From Craspedostauros australis (Eukaryota; Bacillariophyta; Bacillariophyceae; Mastogloiales; Achnanthaceae), in contig JAMXDE010000010.1 of the NCBI GenBank assembly GCA_026770025.1, positions 1,364,001 to 1,428,000 on the forward strand: a stretch of DNA of 64,000 bases, given 5' to 3'. The notes below the pieces were generated by a model. The model worked only from the letters and a program-made list of their open reading frames with translations. It was not told the origin of the DNA and did no database searches. The position numbers were made by a program, and so were the translations under genes. Numbering within the stretch: position 1 is the stretch's first letter; every line of letters begins with the position of its first letter. Shown here piece after piece: positions 9,736 through 20,006 of the stretch.

Positions 9736-11667
9736 ATGAGAAGAGTATCCTCCCGTCAGCGGCTGGTGTCATGGGACGCCTTCGATGCGACCCGCCGTTC
9801 CAACACGCACCGCGACGAAGAGATTTCCAGCAGCGATTCGGATTCAGCAGACGAGCATACCGATAATCATGTCTCGCCTTCACAGACACAGAATGTCATC
9901 ACATCCGCGGACCACGCCAGCGGGGCAGTCTCGTCTCCTGTCTCACCCACAGACCTCCTCGTCCACAGAAGCGAACACAGTCACAAGAATGACGACGACG
10001 GCGGCGGCGGCGGCTGCTGTACCTCCGTGCTCCATCTCCTCAAGCACCCATCGCTCAGAAGAGACCAGCGACGCAGCGGAAAACGAAGCCGGGCGCTAAA
10101 ATCAAAGTCAACAGCTTCCAAGGGAATCAGCAACAGCAATAGCAAGGCCAAGTCGCCAGAATCGCCTACCTTCGTCCCTGCCTTCTCCTGGGAGCTATCG
10201 CAGGCACCACCTCTGGTCATCCCAGCGCCTCCGTTGACGCTTGCCCAACCATCGCTCCTCGATGCGCTCAACGATGATGTGCAGCTGCACGTCTTCACCT
10301 TTCTGGACCTGGAATCGCTCCGAAAGATGCTCTCCGTCAACAAGAAGCTGCGTCAGTTCGTTCTCCATCCAGACAACAAGGCCTTCTTGTGGGATGCGCT
10401 GTGCTCATCGAAGAGTTGGTGGTCAGAATTCATGCACACCAATGCCAAGCGCCTTCGCCAGTCTTCGAATGACGACCATGCACCAGGAAGCCAAGGCAGC
10501 ACTCAGATCAACCTCCAGGACAATGTCCACGTTCCAATCGCGGCCATGAAGCGGAGCAAGAGACACAAGGATCATCAAGAGATCATCAACCTCCCGCTGT
10601 ACTGCAGCTGGATCCCTCAGCGTGTGCCGACCTCCGTCCACAAAATATTCGAAAGAGGCTGCCAGCGATGGCGATCCATGTTCTCTCTCAAAGCGTCCGT
10701 CGACAACAACACGGGCAGAGAATGGATTCAGTACACCGGGGTGGTCGGGACAGGAGACAGGTGCGTTCGTGGCAACCATCCACTCCCACGCCCAATCGCC
10801 AGAGGTCACAAGCATCATTCCTTCCTCGAGAGATTTTGCCGTAACAACCGAGCGGTCATCACAGAGCCGCTCAGCGAATGGCGTCCATTCTGCGCACCAC
10901 ATCGCATCGATGACAACACGCTTGACCTTTCCCCACGATTGGTGTCGTACTACGAGGTGACGATCCAGGCACACCAAGATCAACCAGCAGGTGAAAACGA
11001 CGTTGACGATGACGGAAGTGTGAGACCACTCTTGGGACGCAGACATACGCGAAGCGACTGCGTCGCAGTCGGATTGGCAACCGAATCCTTCCCCCTGTAC
11101 TCGAGGATGCCTGGCTGGGACCGCATGTCGTACGGCTACCACGGCGACGATGGTGGCATCTTCCACTCTGCCGGTGGCATGATTGAGAAGTTCGGCCCCT
11201 CCTTCGGTCCCGGCGACACCGTCGGCTGCGGATTGGACTACGTCTCACAGAGCATCTTCTACACGCTCAATGGCGAATTCCTTGGCCACGCATGGAGACA
11301 GCTGGATTGGGACTTCCTCCAGAACAAGTTGTACCCCGTTGTCGGCATCGACACCAACTCGCCCATCTCGATCAACTTCGGTCAATCCAAGTTCGAATTT
11401 GACCTATCGGCCTACATCGAACCGCACAATGCGCTGATCCGTGAAGCGTACTCCCTGACCGGCAAGGACGCTCTGCGACCGCACCATTCCCGCAAACATC
11501 ACCGCTTCAGCCCCGGCGCAGCATCGCCAAAGAAGGCCGTCGGAGGTGGTGAGCATCACAACGAACAACGTCGTGCGAGTACTAGACTCACAAGCGTGAC
11601 GACGCACCACGGCTTCAATGCATTCCCCATCGTGCGGTCCCCAGTTGCAGAGAACCGCAGATGGTAG
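9736..11667 (+). CDS. F-box and SPRY domain protein
   Basis: The single-exon product is 643 residues. The first 165 residues are low complexity (Ser/Asp-rich, with a Gly run). An F-box-like segment follows at about residues 170-225 (LLDALNDDVQLHVFTFLDLE ... LWDALC), which in other proteins binds SKP1 in SCF ubiquitin ligases. A SPRY/B30.2 domain covers about residues 400-560. It shows SYYEVTIQ, CVAVGLATESFPL, MPGWDRMSYGYHGDDGGIF, GDTVGCGLDY, IFYTLNGEFLGHA and ISINFGQSKFEFD. SPRY domains recognise substrates, so the likely role is a substrate adaptor of an SCF ligase. The C-terminal 80 residues are basic and His-rich. Domain calls are firm, and the substrate is unknown. Confidence 0.9.
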   Translation: MRRVSSRQRLVSWDAFDATRRSNTHRDEEISSSDSDSADEHTDNHVSPSQTQNVITSADHASGAVSSPVSPTDLLVHRSEHSHKNDDDGGGGGCCTSVLHLLKHPSLRRDQRRSGKRSRALKSKSTASKGISNSNSKAKSPESPTFVPAFSWELSQAPPLVIPAPPLTLAQPSLLDALNDDVQLHVFTFLDLESLRKMLSVNKKLRQFVLHPDNKAFLWDALCSSKSWWSEFMHTNAKRLRQSSNDDHAPGSQGSTQINLQDNVHVPIAAMKRSKRHKDHQEIINLPLYCSWIPQRVPTSVHKIFERGCQRWRSMFSLKASVDNNTGREWIQYTGVVGTGDRCVRGNHPLPRPIARGHKHHSFLERFCRNNRAVITEPLSEWRPFCAPHRIDDNTLDLSPRLVSYYEVTIQAHQDQPAGENDVDDDGSVRPLLGRRHTRSDCVAVGLATESFPLYSRMPGWDRMSYGYHGDDGGIFHSAGGMIEKFGPSFGPGDTVGCGLDYVSQSIFYTLNGEFLGHAWRQLDWDFLQNKLYPVVGIDTNSPISINFGQSKFEFDLSAYIEPHNALIREAYSLTGKDALRPHHSRKHHRFSPGAASPKKAVGGGEHHNEQRRASTRLTSVTTHHGFNAFPIVRSPVAENRRW

Positions 11668-12028
11668 ACAACAAGCAATGGCCTCTCAACGAGTAGAGAG
11701 AGGCGAACCAACAGGCAAGCTAGCCGGCCAACCGGCATTGACGCACCAGGCAGACATCTCAGTTTCCCTCATTGTCCAGCAGAGGCATGGGGCTTTCTAC
11801 TAATCACTTCGCTTCACACCATGGCATTTCTCCACGAACATGATAAGACTAATTGTATAATACCAATAGTGACAAGAACAAAACCTTTTCGATGAGCAAG
11901 TGTGTGGTAGCTTTGTGGCGCTTTTTGCTTGGTGCCCATCGAGAGCGTAGTGCTCCGCCCCAACCTGGCGCACAGCGTGTGCTTCAGATTGCAACATGGC
12001 ATTGACCGCAAACTTGAATGGAGCGCAC
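11668..12028. other. Convergent intergenic gap, F-box gene / RlmH
   Basis: About 360 bp between two 3' ends. AT-rich stretches around 11840-11875 may carry polyadenylation signals. Nothing else is recognised. Confidence 0.5.
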
Positions 12029-12688
12029 TCATTTGTGATACCCAGACCCCTTTCGGATCTCTGATGCTCTGTAGACTTGCTCCATCAACAGAAGCCGCGC
12101 AAATTGGTGCGTGAATGTCAAAGCGCTGAGACTGAGCAACACCGGCTTGCTGTTCTTGCCACCCTTGGCTGGGTACTTCAAGGACGGTGGCAACCCTTCA
12201 GCACCGCCAATCACGAAGCTAAGGCGGCTCCCACCGCGGTCGATCCATTCGTACATGGATTCGGAGAACCGTTCGCTGGTCATGGTCTGGCCCAGCGGAT
12301 CCATAAGCACGACGGTGTGGCCCCTGGCCGTGTCGGCATTCACGGCCTTGACGAGGGCGTCGTCATCCTTGTGCCACACCGTCTCCACCTCCAACGTCGA
12401 CGGGCGCAGTCGTTTTTCGTAGATAGCATACGCATCCTCCAACCATTGCTCGCCGCCTGATTTGCGTCCGACGATCCGAATGTTGACTTTCATGGCATGC
12501 AGCCGCGTGCCATGACGAGCGCATGATGGAGAATGGTGTCGTTGATATCGTTGTTGCTGCCCTTGTTGCTGTTTCCGATGCTGCTGTGACGGAACAAATG
12601 CATTGGCATCACGTTGGAGAACGAGAATCGTTGACAGTATCCATGTGAACAGGAGCACGAGCGATGTAACCGTGTGTGCCATCGCCAA
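12029..12688 (-). CDS. rlmH: RlmH-type rRNA pseudouridine methyltransferase, plastid-targeted
   Basis: The product is 219 residues. Residues from about 69 (MKVNIRIVGRKSGGEQWLED) to the C-terminus match RlmH/YbeA, a SPOUT methyltransferase that methylates Psi1915 of bacterial 23S rRNA. Visible motifs are VVLMDPLGQTMTSERF, LSFVIGGAEGLPPSLK (the knotted SAM-binding loop) and LSLSALTFTHQFARLLLMEQ followed by VYRASEIRKGSGYHK. The N-terminus is a signal peptide (VTSLVLLFTWILSTILVLQR) with probable cleavage at DANA|FVPS. The Phe after the cleavage site is the hallmark of plastid import in diatoms. The extension then becomes Gln/Arg-rich, like a transit peptide. The expected substrate is plastid 23S rRNA. 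Confidence 0.92.
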   Translation of the reverse strand: MAMAHTVTSLVLLFTWILSTILVLQRDANAFVPSQQHRKQQQGQQQRYQRHHSPSCARHGTRLHAMKVNIRIVGRKSGGEQWLEDAYAIYEKRLRPSTLEVETVWHKDDDALVKAVNADTARGHTVVLMDPLGQTMTSERFSESMYEWIDRGGSRLSFVIGGAEGLPPSLKYPAKGGKNSKPVLLSLSALTFTHQFARLLLMEQVYRASEIRKGSGYHK

Positions 12689-13599
12689 ACCTTGGGAGCC
12701 ACAGCGTATAGTGTTGCTTTGGAGAGATTTGTATCATATAATAGATCACAGTTGCAATTCTTTGCACCAAGTCACCGCAATGGGGGAGGGTGTTCCTATG
12801 CGCCGTTGATGCGCCAGTGTGGTGATGGTTGTGGTCGTTGTTGAACAATACGATATGTCCAAGGATAGTCCTGTCACGCTGCAGACGCATCCAGTGCTCT
12901 ACCAACTTATTGATAGCTTCCGGAACTGTTGCCGACATGGATGTATCTTGCCGCCATGCCGGGCACCATGCGAACACGGACAAGGTCGCCGCTCTGGCAC
13001 CATGGTCGACAGGATGTGCTTCCTGGAATGGGTTGTGTGGCGGTGGCCTCGATCCTTCCTGATTGCCCTGGTTGCTTTTGACTGTTGATGGATTTTCCGA
13101 TTCTCATTTGTGGTTGGCGTTCGCGCTTCTCCCTGTGTGTGGCTCAGAGACAGAAGGGTTCTGGTTGATTGTTTTGTCGGCATCAAATCGATTTCAAATG
13201 AAGCACAGGCGCCGATTTCTGTACTTGAAGTAACAGAGCGGAAAGCGATCTTCAATAATCGTCTATCACAATAGTTCCGCAATGCAACTTTAAGGCAATT
13301 TTCCGATCCCTGCGGAGGTATCCGTTACAAGTGGAACACAACCGCACAAACCAAGATCCGTCGAGTCGAAGTTGAACTTGTGGCGAAAACACGCACTGAC
13401 CGCAAAAAAGCAAAGCGCAGAACGCAGAAACCAAAACCAAAAGACAACACCAACAACTGTTGTAGCCACACACAATCAACAAGAAGCACCATTCATCGCA
13501 ACAACCACAACAAATCCAACACCCGACGCACCCATACATCCATCAATCCACATCATCAAAGCTCAACCAACCTACCAACCAACACGCTTGCCATCCACC
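12689..13599. promoter_or_regulatory. Divergent promoter region RlmH / HMBS
   Basis: About 900 bp serves two plastid-directed genes on opposite strands. From 13380 the plus strand is CA-rich and forms the likely HMBS leader, ending CCATCCACCATG. I see no reliable TATA box or named element. Confidence 0.5.
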
Positions 13600-15187
13600 A
13601 TGAAGTTCACTGTCGCTACCTTCGCTCTCCTTGCCGCGTCTGCCAACGCATTCGCACCAGCTTCCATCAATGCCCGAAATGCCCAAACTGTGAGTCGTCG
13701 TCATGACCGTCATCTTTGGGATTCTCGAAGGAGCGTCTATTCACGACGCACCGCAATGCACTGAATGGGTCGGATCGCACAACATGCTTATATCATGCTG
13801 AGACTACAATTGCATCCAGCATGCCCCATTCCCAAAGCCGTGAATCCATGGCAAATTGGAGGGAACGCATGGCGATTGCAATGGCGGTGGTAGCCAACCC
13901 AAGCAAACCCAAGGAATCAAAGCCTGCAATTCGATGCGCACCGGTGGCAAAGTTGGATACTCGCCGGTCATCATGCATTGGAAGGAGTTGGCAGAAATCT
14001 TTCGCATTCATCGCCTGACCATTTCATTTGCTTGCGTTTGCTCTGATTTTTCTCACTCGAATTGCGACCTCATGCATGATTGCAAACCGTGTCATTCGAT
14101 GGCGCTGTTGTATTTGCTATTGTACATTCGATGCGCATGATTCAAAACCACTGATGCGGCCGTACCATTCGTACCGCAGGCTTTGTTCGCAGAGGAGGGT
14201 GACAGTGAGGCCGTCAAGCCACTCCGCATCGGAACCCGTGGCTCCCCATTGGCCATGGCACAGGCATTCGAGACCCGCAAGAGACTGCGCGAGCTGTTCC
14301 CAGAATTGTGCGAGGACGGTGCTTTGGAAATTTGCGTCTTGAAGACCCAGGGTGACATGATCCTCGACAAGTCCCTCATGGAGCTCGGAGGCAAGGGATT
14401 GTTCACCAAGGAGCTGGACACGGCCCTGCTTGGTGACGAGGTCGATATCTGCGTGCATTCCATGAAGGACGTCCCAACCTGGTTGCCAGACGGTACCATC
14501 CTCCCATGCACCCTCCCACGTGAGGACACCAACGACGCCTTCATTTCCAAGGGCGGCGAGGTCAAGAGAGTCGAGGACCTGCCAGACGGCTCCGTCATCG
14601 GAACCGCCTCCCTGCGAAGACAGTCCCAGCTCCTGGCCAAGAACCCAACCTTCAAGTGCGTCAACTTCCGCGGCAACGTGCAGACCCGCCTGCGCAAGCT
14701 CGAGGACGGCGTCGTCGATGCCACCCTTCTCGCCATCGCCGGCCTCAAGCGCATGGACATGGACAGCCACGCCACCGCCGTCCTGGATTGGGAGGAGATG
14801 CTGCCAGCCGTCGCACAGGGTGCCATCGGCATCCAGTGCCGAACGAACGACGAGCGCAGCCTCAAGTACATCGAAGCCCTGAACCACGCGGAGACCAAGT
14901 CCTGCGTCGACTGTGAGCGTGCCTTCCTCGAGGCCCTGGACGGAAACTGCAAGACCCCCATCGCCGGGCAGGCCCGCATCGTCGACGACAAGATCAAGTT
15001 CCGCGGACTCATCGCCATGCCAGACGGTAGCGAGAAGTACGAGACCGAGGTCGAGGGTGCCATCGAGGATGCCTACACCATCGGAAAGTCGGCAGGAGAG
15101 GAGCTGAAGGCCAGAGCGGGAGACAAGTTCTTTGACATGATGGTCGAGATGTCGCCACAGCAGGTGTTGGGACAGATCACCAAGTAA
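13600..15187 (+). CDS. hemC: Hydroxymethylbilane synthase (porphobilinogen deaminase), plastid-targeted
   Basis: The exons are 13600-13689 and 14180-15187 (phase 0, GTGAGT...CGCAG). Exon 1 encodes only the targeting signal: MKFTVATFALLAASANA|FAPA, a textbook ASAFAP-type bipartite leader. Exon 2 carries the enzyme, which condenses four porphobilinogens into hydroxymethylbilane in chlorophyll and haem synthesis. Motifs are LRIGTRGSPLAMAQA, LKTQGDMILDKSL, LGGKGLFTKELD-type GGKGLFTKELD, VHSMKDVPTWLPDG, GTASLRRQSQLLAKNP, NFRGNVQTRLRKL and ALDGNCKTPIAG. Cys287 is the dipyrromethane-cofactor attachment site. The predicted precursor is 365 residues, normal for an algal enzyme. A separate targeting exon suggests the leader was acquired by exon addition. 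Confidence 0.97.
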
Positions 15188-15988
15188 ATCGCATTGGGAG
15201 ATCTATCCACGCTTGCACGATACCAAATCGTGCAACATACCACACTTCATTACCCACGACGGGTACTCGAGGAAATGACGGAAGTATACCTACGGAACGA
15301 TATGAGGAAGGAGTGAACGAGTCTGTGCGACATTGATCGACTGCCTGATGGCTGGTGAACCAATGACTTTCCGAACAGGCAGGAGGCATACGTGTATTCC
15401 AACACACACGTCGTTGGTGTGAGAGGAATGAACCGAAAGGATGACTTCGCCGACAAAAATGAAAATGAAGGTGACGATAATGCTTGCAAAACCGTACCAA
15501 CGCAACAGAAACATCACATTGCTCCGCTCGAATTCACACATACATACAGTTGTAAATAATAAACAGAAACAATTCAGCCACCAACAACAACGGAAGTATT
15601 GACCAGTCCTCTCTCCAGGTGGAGCAGAGTGGATTAGAGTGAAGTGTTTGGACGATTCTTGTGATTGTAGGTGAACACCTGCATGTCCGAAGTTGCGCAT
15701 CGTCCAAGCATGACATCACATGACTGATTTCATTGGAACACTCGCACACAGCACAACACCGTACAGTTGCAGTCGCACCCGCACTCGAGCCCTCTGCCAA
15801 GATTGTTCACCTTTGGTGTTGCATCGACATGACCAACAGCCTTCATGAACTTTCGATTCCACAAAATAATCTGTAATAATCCATGGTCAAAGTTTGGACT
15901 GTAGTAGAGCATACTATTATTGCGAGAGTAGAGGAGGGGACCTTTGTGAATGCACTCGAGCATACACACCAGAGTACTGCAGAGCTCT
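15188..15988. other. Convergent intergenic region, HMBS / PT-repeat protein
   Basis: No gene is recognised in 800 bp. GTACTC occurs at about 15259 (70 nt past the HMBS stop) and GAGTAC at about 15972 (just past the stop of the PT-repeat gene). An A-rich AATAATAAACAG at about 15553-15564 could serve polyadenylation. Confidence 0.45.
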
Positions 15989-16855
15989 TCAGATATCCTC
16001 TTGCAGCAGCAGACCTTCTTGCATGTCGTCGAAGATGATTTCATTGAGCGATTCCGACGAGCCGGTGCCGACGAATCGTTGCAAATGCAACTTGCGAATG
16101 ACCCACTGCACGTATCTGAGTCGCAGGAAGCTGTAGTAGGCCGCCCGAAGGTAGTAGTAGATGCGGTAGCGATTGGACATGCAGGCGCCGAATCCCAGTA
16201 CCGACAGCATGATGATGATGAGCCATGCGATGGTCTTGCCCACGATGGTCCAGAATGAGATCTTGTGATGGTGATGGTGGTGACTGCCGTTGTCGATGGT
16301 GGGACTGAGAGATGGCGCGGCCATTGGTGCCATGGTCGGCGAATCCGTGATGGCGTCAACCGGTGCTGTCGTGGGAGCCGGCGACGGCACGGATGAATTG
16401 GCCACGGTCGGTGCCACGGTCGGTGCCATGGTCGGCATGGAGGTGTTCGTGCTGTTGCCATGGTCGTCCGTCGAATTCGCGGTCGGTGCCATGGTTGGGA
16501 CGGAGGAGAGCTGCGTCGTGTTCGACGTCGGTGCCTGTGTAGGAGAGACGGTCGTCACGTTCGGCGACGTGGAGTTGGTGGTTGGTGCCATCGTTGGAGA
16601 GTCCGTACCTGCAGTAGCATTCGTGTGGTTGGTTGGGGACATGGTCGGCACGTCCGTTGCATTGTCGTCTTCAACGTACGGATGCAGGTGAAGGATCGCC
16701 GCGGATCCATCTCTGAGATTGGCACTCTTCTGGTGAAAGGCAGCGTTGCTATTGCCACTGCCATCATCATGGTCGTTGGCAGTTGATAGTGCGCAGATGC
16801 TCAAGAGCAAAGCCGCGACCAAGATGAGATTCGGTCCGGTGGAACGTGGGAACAT
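15989..16855 (-). CDS. PT-repeat type I membrane or cell-wall protein
   Basis: The product is 288 residues. A signal peptide covers about residues 1-26 (NLILVAALLLSICALSTA). Residues about 70-190 are rich in Thr, Pro, Ser and Ala with repeated TMAPT, SPTMAPT and TVSPTQAPT units and many N-x-S/T sites, so heavy glycosylation is likely. A six-His run (about 192-197) leads into a transmembrane segment at about 199-227 (FWTIVGKTIAWLIIIMLSVL). It is followed by a basic, Tyr-rich tail of about 60 residues. The topology is a mucin-like extracellular stalk with a cytosolic tail. Similar Pro/Thr repeats are common in diatom surface and frustule-associated proteins. The exact function is unknown. Confidence 0.8.
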   Translation of the reverse strand: MFPRSTGPNLILVAALLLSICALSTANDHDDGSGNSNAAFHQKSANLRDGSAAILHLHPYVEDDNATDVPTMSPTNHTNATAGTDSPTMAPTTNSTSPNVTTVSPTQAPTSNTTQLSSVPTMAPTANSTDDHGNSTNTSMPTMAPTVAPTVANSSVPSPAPTTAPVDAITDSPTMAPMAAPSLSPTIDNGSHHHHHHKISFWTIVGKTIAWLIIIMLSVLGFGACMSNRYRIYYYLRAAYYSFLRLRYVQWVIRKLHLQRFVGTGSSESLNEIIFDDMQEGLLLQEDI

Positions 16856-18024
16856 GGTTGCTGTGTCTTTTTTGAGAACAGAAGATGGTGATCTCTTCGT
16901 TGTTTCTCACTGCGGCTCTCGTCTGAATTCACTGCCACAACAGCACGAAGAATGAAAAAGAGGAATACTTGGATGCTGGATGCTGGATGCCTTGACGGTG
17001 TAGCACTCCCTGAAGTCAGAGGTCGTGCCTGTTGCCTGGTTTGTTGCGAATGCGGACAAGGGAATCAGTCGTAGTCCACGAAGGCGAATACAAAGGCGGA
17101 AACGTTGTTTGGTGTCGTTGTTGTGGCCGTCGGTGCGCCATGGTCGATGAGTTGCACGTTTTTGTCCACGTCGCCGAAATGGCGAAGGACGACTCAATGC
17201 GATCACTTCGAATGCTTTCGATCTTTGTTCGATTCACTTCTCAGGATTGACCCGCTGGATCAAACACAAGAAAGAGAGAACAGCATTGTCGACTCATCAG
17301 AATCAGTTGTTCGACAATTGACACCGACAAACGAATTTGTCAAACATTCCGTGTTTGTCAACCATGTCACTCATGTCACTCATGTCGCAGCAGTTTCCGT
17401 TGGATTGCGATGAGTGTCCAGTCAACAAAAGGGACATCGTTCAGGTGGTGTTGCGTCAGACATCGCCTGGCGGAGAAGCGCGACGGCGGCGATGTGACGC
17501 GGAATGGTGTGGCGAAAACCGTGTTCTGGCCGTCGAACTTCATTTTTGAAATCGACACGCGCAACAACAACACACACAAGGAAGAGAAAACAGACGCATC
17601 TCTCGACGCGGATTGAAAAGTGGAAGACACACAGGGAACGAGCACCATCCGTATCCATACGAATTGATCGCGAACATCACATCTCCACTGCGGCCAACAA
17701 CTTCCGCAAAAGCACAATCACTTGTCTTGTGTCTCCACCTCTGCCTCGTCATCTTCACCTCCGTCTCCATCGATATCTCTCATTGCCAGTCCATCCGCTA
17801 TCCGCATCTGTTTTTGCATCTCCCACCACAGGAAACAAAGCACACACGCACACACACAAGAACAACAGAATAGAACAATCGCTCCAACACACACAACAGC
17901 ACAGTAGCACAACTCCACAACAGCACAAACATCAAGTGCAGCTCCATCCAACAAGACATAGGATCCATCAAGGTCCCTTTCCACCTCCCTACCAACATCT
18001 CTCTGCCTCTATCAAGCCGCAACC
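16856..18024. promoter_or_regulatory. Divergent promoter region PT-repeat gene / Rab18
   Basis: About 1.2 kb with no recognisable exon. A short tandem CATGTCACT is present near 17363-17390. The sequence from 17560 to 18024 is CA-rich on the plus strand and ends GCAACCATG, the Rab leader. Confidence 0.5.
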
Positions 18025-19160
18025 ATGGTCTCTGCTCCATCTGGTCCACCGCCACAGGCGCTCCCATACGACTACCTCTTCAAGGTCCTCATCATTGGAG
18101 ACGCATCCGTCGGAAAGGTACGGAAACAGAAGATACTACTGTATGGTCGGACGGGATTGGACTACTCTACTCCGCTCTGCAATACTCGAATGCGCGTCGA
18201 CAGGATCCTCATCATCCTAATCCATTCATTCAATCAATCATTGAATGATTGAATGACCAAGCCGAAGCATGCTATATGTTGCTTGAAGATGAGCCTCCAT
18301 GCAGAGTCAACATACGTCGTCTTGTTGACGATTCAAGGAAGCAATGTGTCATGGTGTGGTGCTTTCTCATTGATAAAACAACGGCAAGAGCAACAATGTT
18401 GAAGTTTGAAGGTCATTCACGCATTCATGCATGGCACCCAATTCTGACACCTTTTACGAACGACCATTGATTTCATTCCGCTTCATTTATTTCTCTTCGC
18501 CATCTTTCTTTCATCCATCTATCCATCATTCGTCCATGCAATCAACTATTCATCCAATCAATGTATCCATACATCATCCGTCCATGATTCCAACTCTGAC
18601 TGCAGTCGTCGATGCTGCTCCGTTTCACAGACGACAGCTTCGATGAGCACATCCAGTCCACCATCGGCGTCGATTTCAAAGTCAAGCACATCGATATGGA
18701 CGGCAAGCGCGTCAAGCTCACAATCTGGGACACTGCCGGCCAGGAACGTTTCCGCACGCTCACCAGCAGCTACTACCGCGGTGCTCACGGCGTCGTTCTG
18801 GTCTACGACGTCACCCGCACGGACTCCTTCGAGAATTTGGAACAGTGGCTCAAGGAGGTGCAGCTGTATTCACCGAACAATGGGGAATCCGTCATCAAGC
18901 TCTTGGTTGGAAACAAGATCGATCTCGATCGCAAGGTGGGACGTGAACGCGCGGAGGCATGGGCACGATCGCACGGCATGCTCTTCCTGGAGGCATCGGC
19001 CAAGACCAAGATGGGAATCCGCCAGGTCTTCATGGAGGTCGTGCAAAAGATCCTTGACAATCCAGATGCATTGGCCAACGCCACGCCCGGAAGGCCCAAG
19101 ATGCAAATCAAGCGCCCCACGCCGGGACCCTCGGATGATGACGATGGCGGATGCTGCTGA
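18025..19160 (+). CDS. RAB18: Rab18/RabC-family small GTPase
   Basis: The exons are 18025-18117 and 18606-19160 (phase 0), with the intron splitting the P-loop between GDASVGK and SSMLLRF. The product is 215 residues. GTPase motifs are GDASVGKSS (G1), TIGVDFKVK (switch I), WDTAGQERFRTLTSSYYRG (G3 and switch II), GNKIDLD (G4) and EASAKT (G5). The C-terminus GGCC should be doubly geranylgeranylated. The sequence around switch I and FRTLTSSYYRGA fits Rab18/RabC, which acts at the ER and lipid droplets. The start is the ATG in a GCAACCATGG context. All nucleotide-binding motifs are intact. Confidence 0.93.
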
Positions 19161-20006
19161 TCGCACTCTTTCGTTTGCTTTGCGCTTGTCTACCATGCAT
19201 GCGGGCGGGCGGGCGTGTCCACATGACGACAAGGCCAACTCAACCAATATCTATGTACCTGTGAAGTGATGTGGTCGTGAGGGCACAGGATGCACGTACG
19301 AACATATGTACATTCTCCGCAAAGCGAACAAATATTCATGCACGCATACATTTGCGTACGTGAATACCAACATGTGAGAATACCCGCACGATCACCATCA
19401 GAGAGCCGTGTGGTGGAAGTAACAACGGCAGGCACTCACGCGCATACGCACATCACATTGCAAACAATACAGTGGAGTGGGAGGTGTGCATGCGGCGCCG
19501 TGGCAATGGTGTCGGTGTTGACAATGACAAGCACCATGGCCTTTGTGCTTGGGTGTTGGTCTCCAGAATGTGTTCCCAGACGATGCAGCACTTCACCAAC
19601 ATTCCAACAACCGTACTCTGATGAAACAACCAAGAAGATACAAACATCACATCAACAGACGCAACAAACAATATGAAATGAAATCCAACAAAACCAATAG
19701 ACAAAAACAGTGCCATCCATCAATGTGTTGGATGGCTGTACAAAAAGTACGAACACAGGAAGACAAACGCAGACGATGATGTGTTGAATTGCGAGTACTC
19801 CACAAGCAAACTATGCAGACGTTCATCTTCTGCAAACATCATAGCATACATTGTCGAGGAACATAGCAAACAACAAGACCAATAGCAAAACGTGTAGAAC
19901 AGGAATTCAAAACTGATGCAAAAACTATGCGCTCTGCCGACGTGTGCAACTAATACACGAGTTCTCAAACCCAAATGATGATTGATCTTTGATTCGCTGT
20001 TTGAAC
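19161..20006. other. Convergent intergenic region, Rab18 / RWDD1-like
   Basis: About 850 bp with no coding exon recognised. GAGTAC lies at about 19794. Sequence is A-rich from 19620 to 19720. Confidence 0.5.

Noticed and set aside
9171-9866. 231-residue frame upstream of the F-box gene
   Set aside because: It overlaps the F-box start in a different frame and consists of leader-like CA-rich sequence.
14092-15063. 323-residue open frame antisense to HMBS
   Set aside because: It mirrors the strongly biased codons of the HMBS exon and its translation is low-complexity with no recognisable motif.
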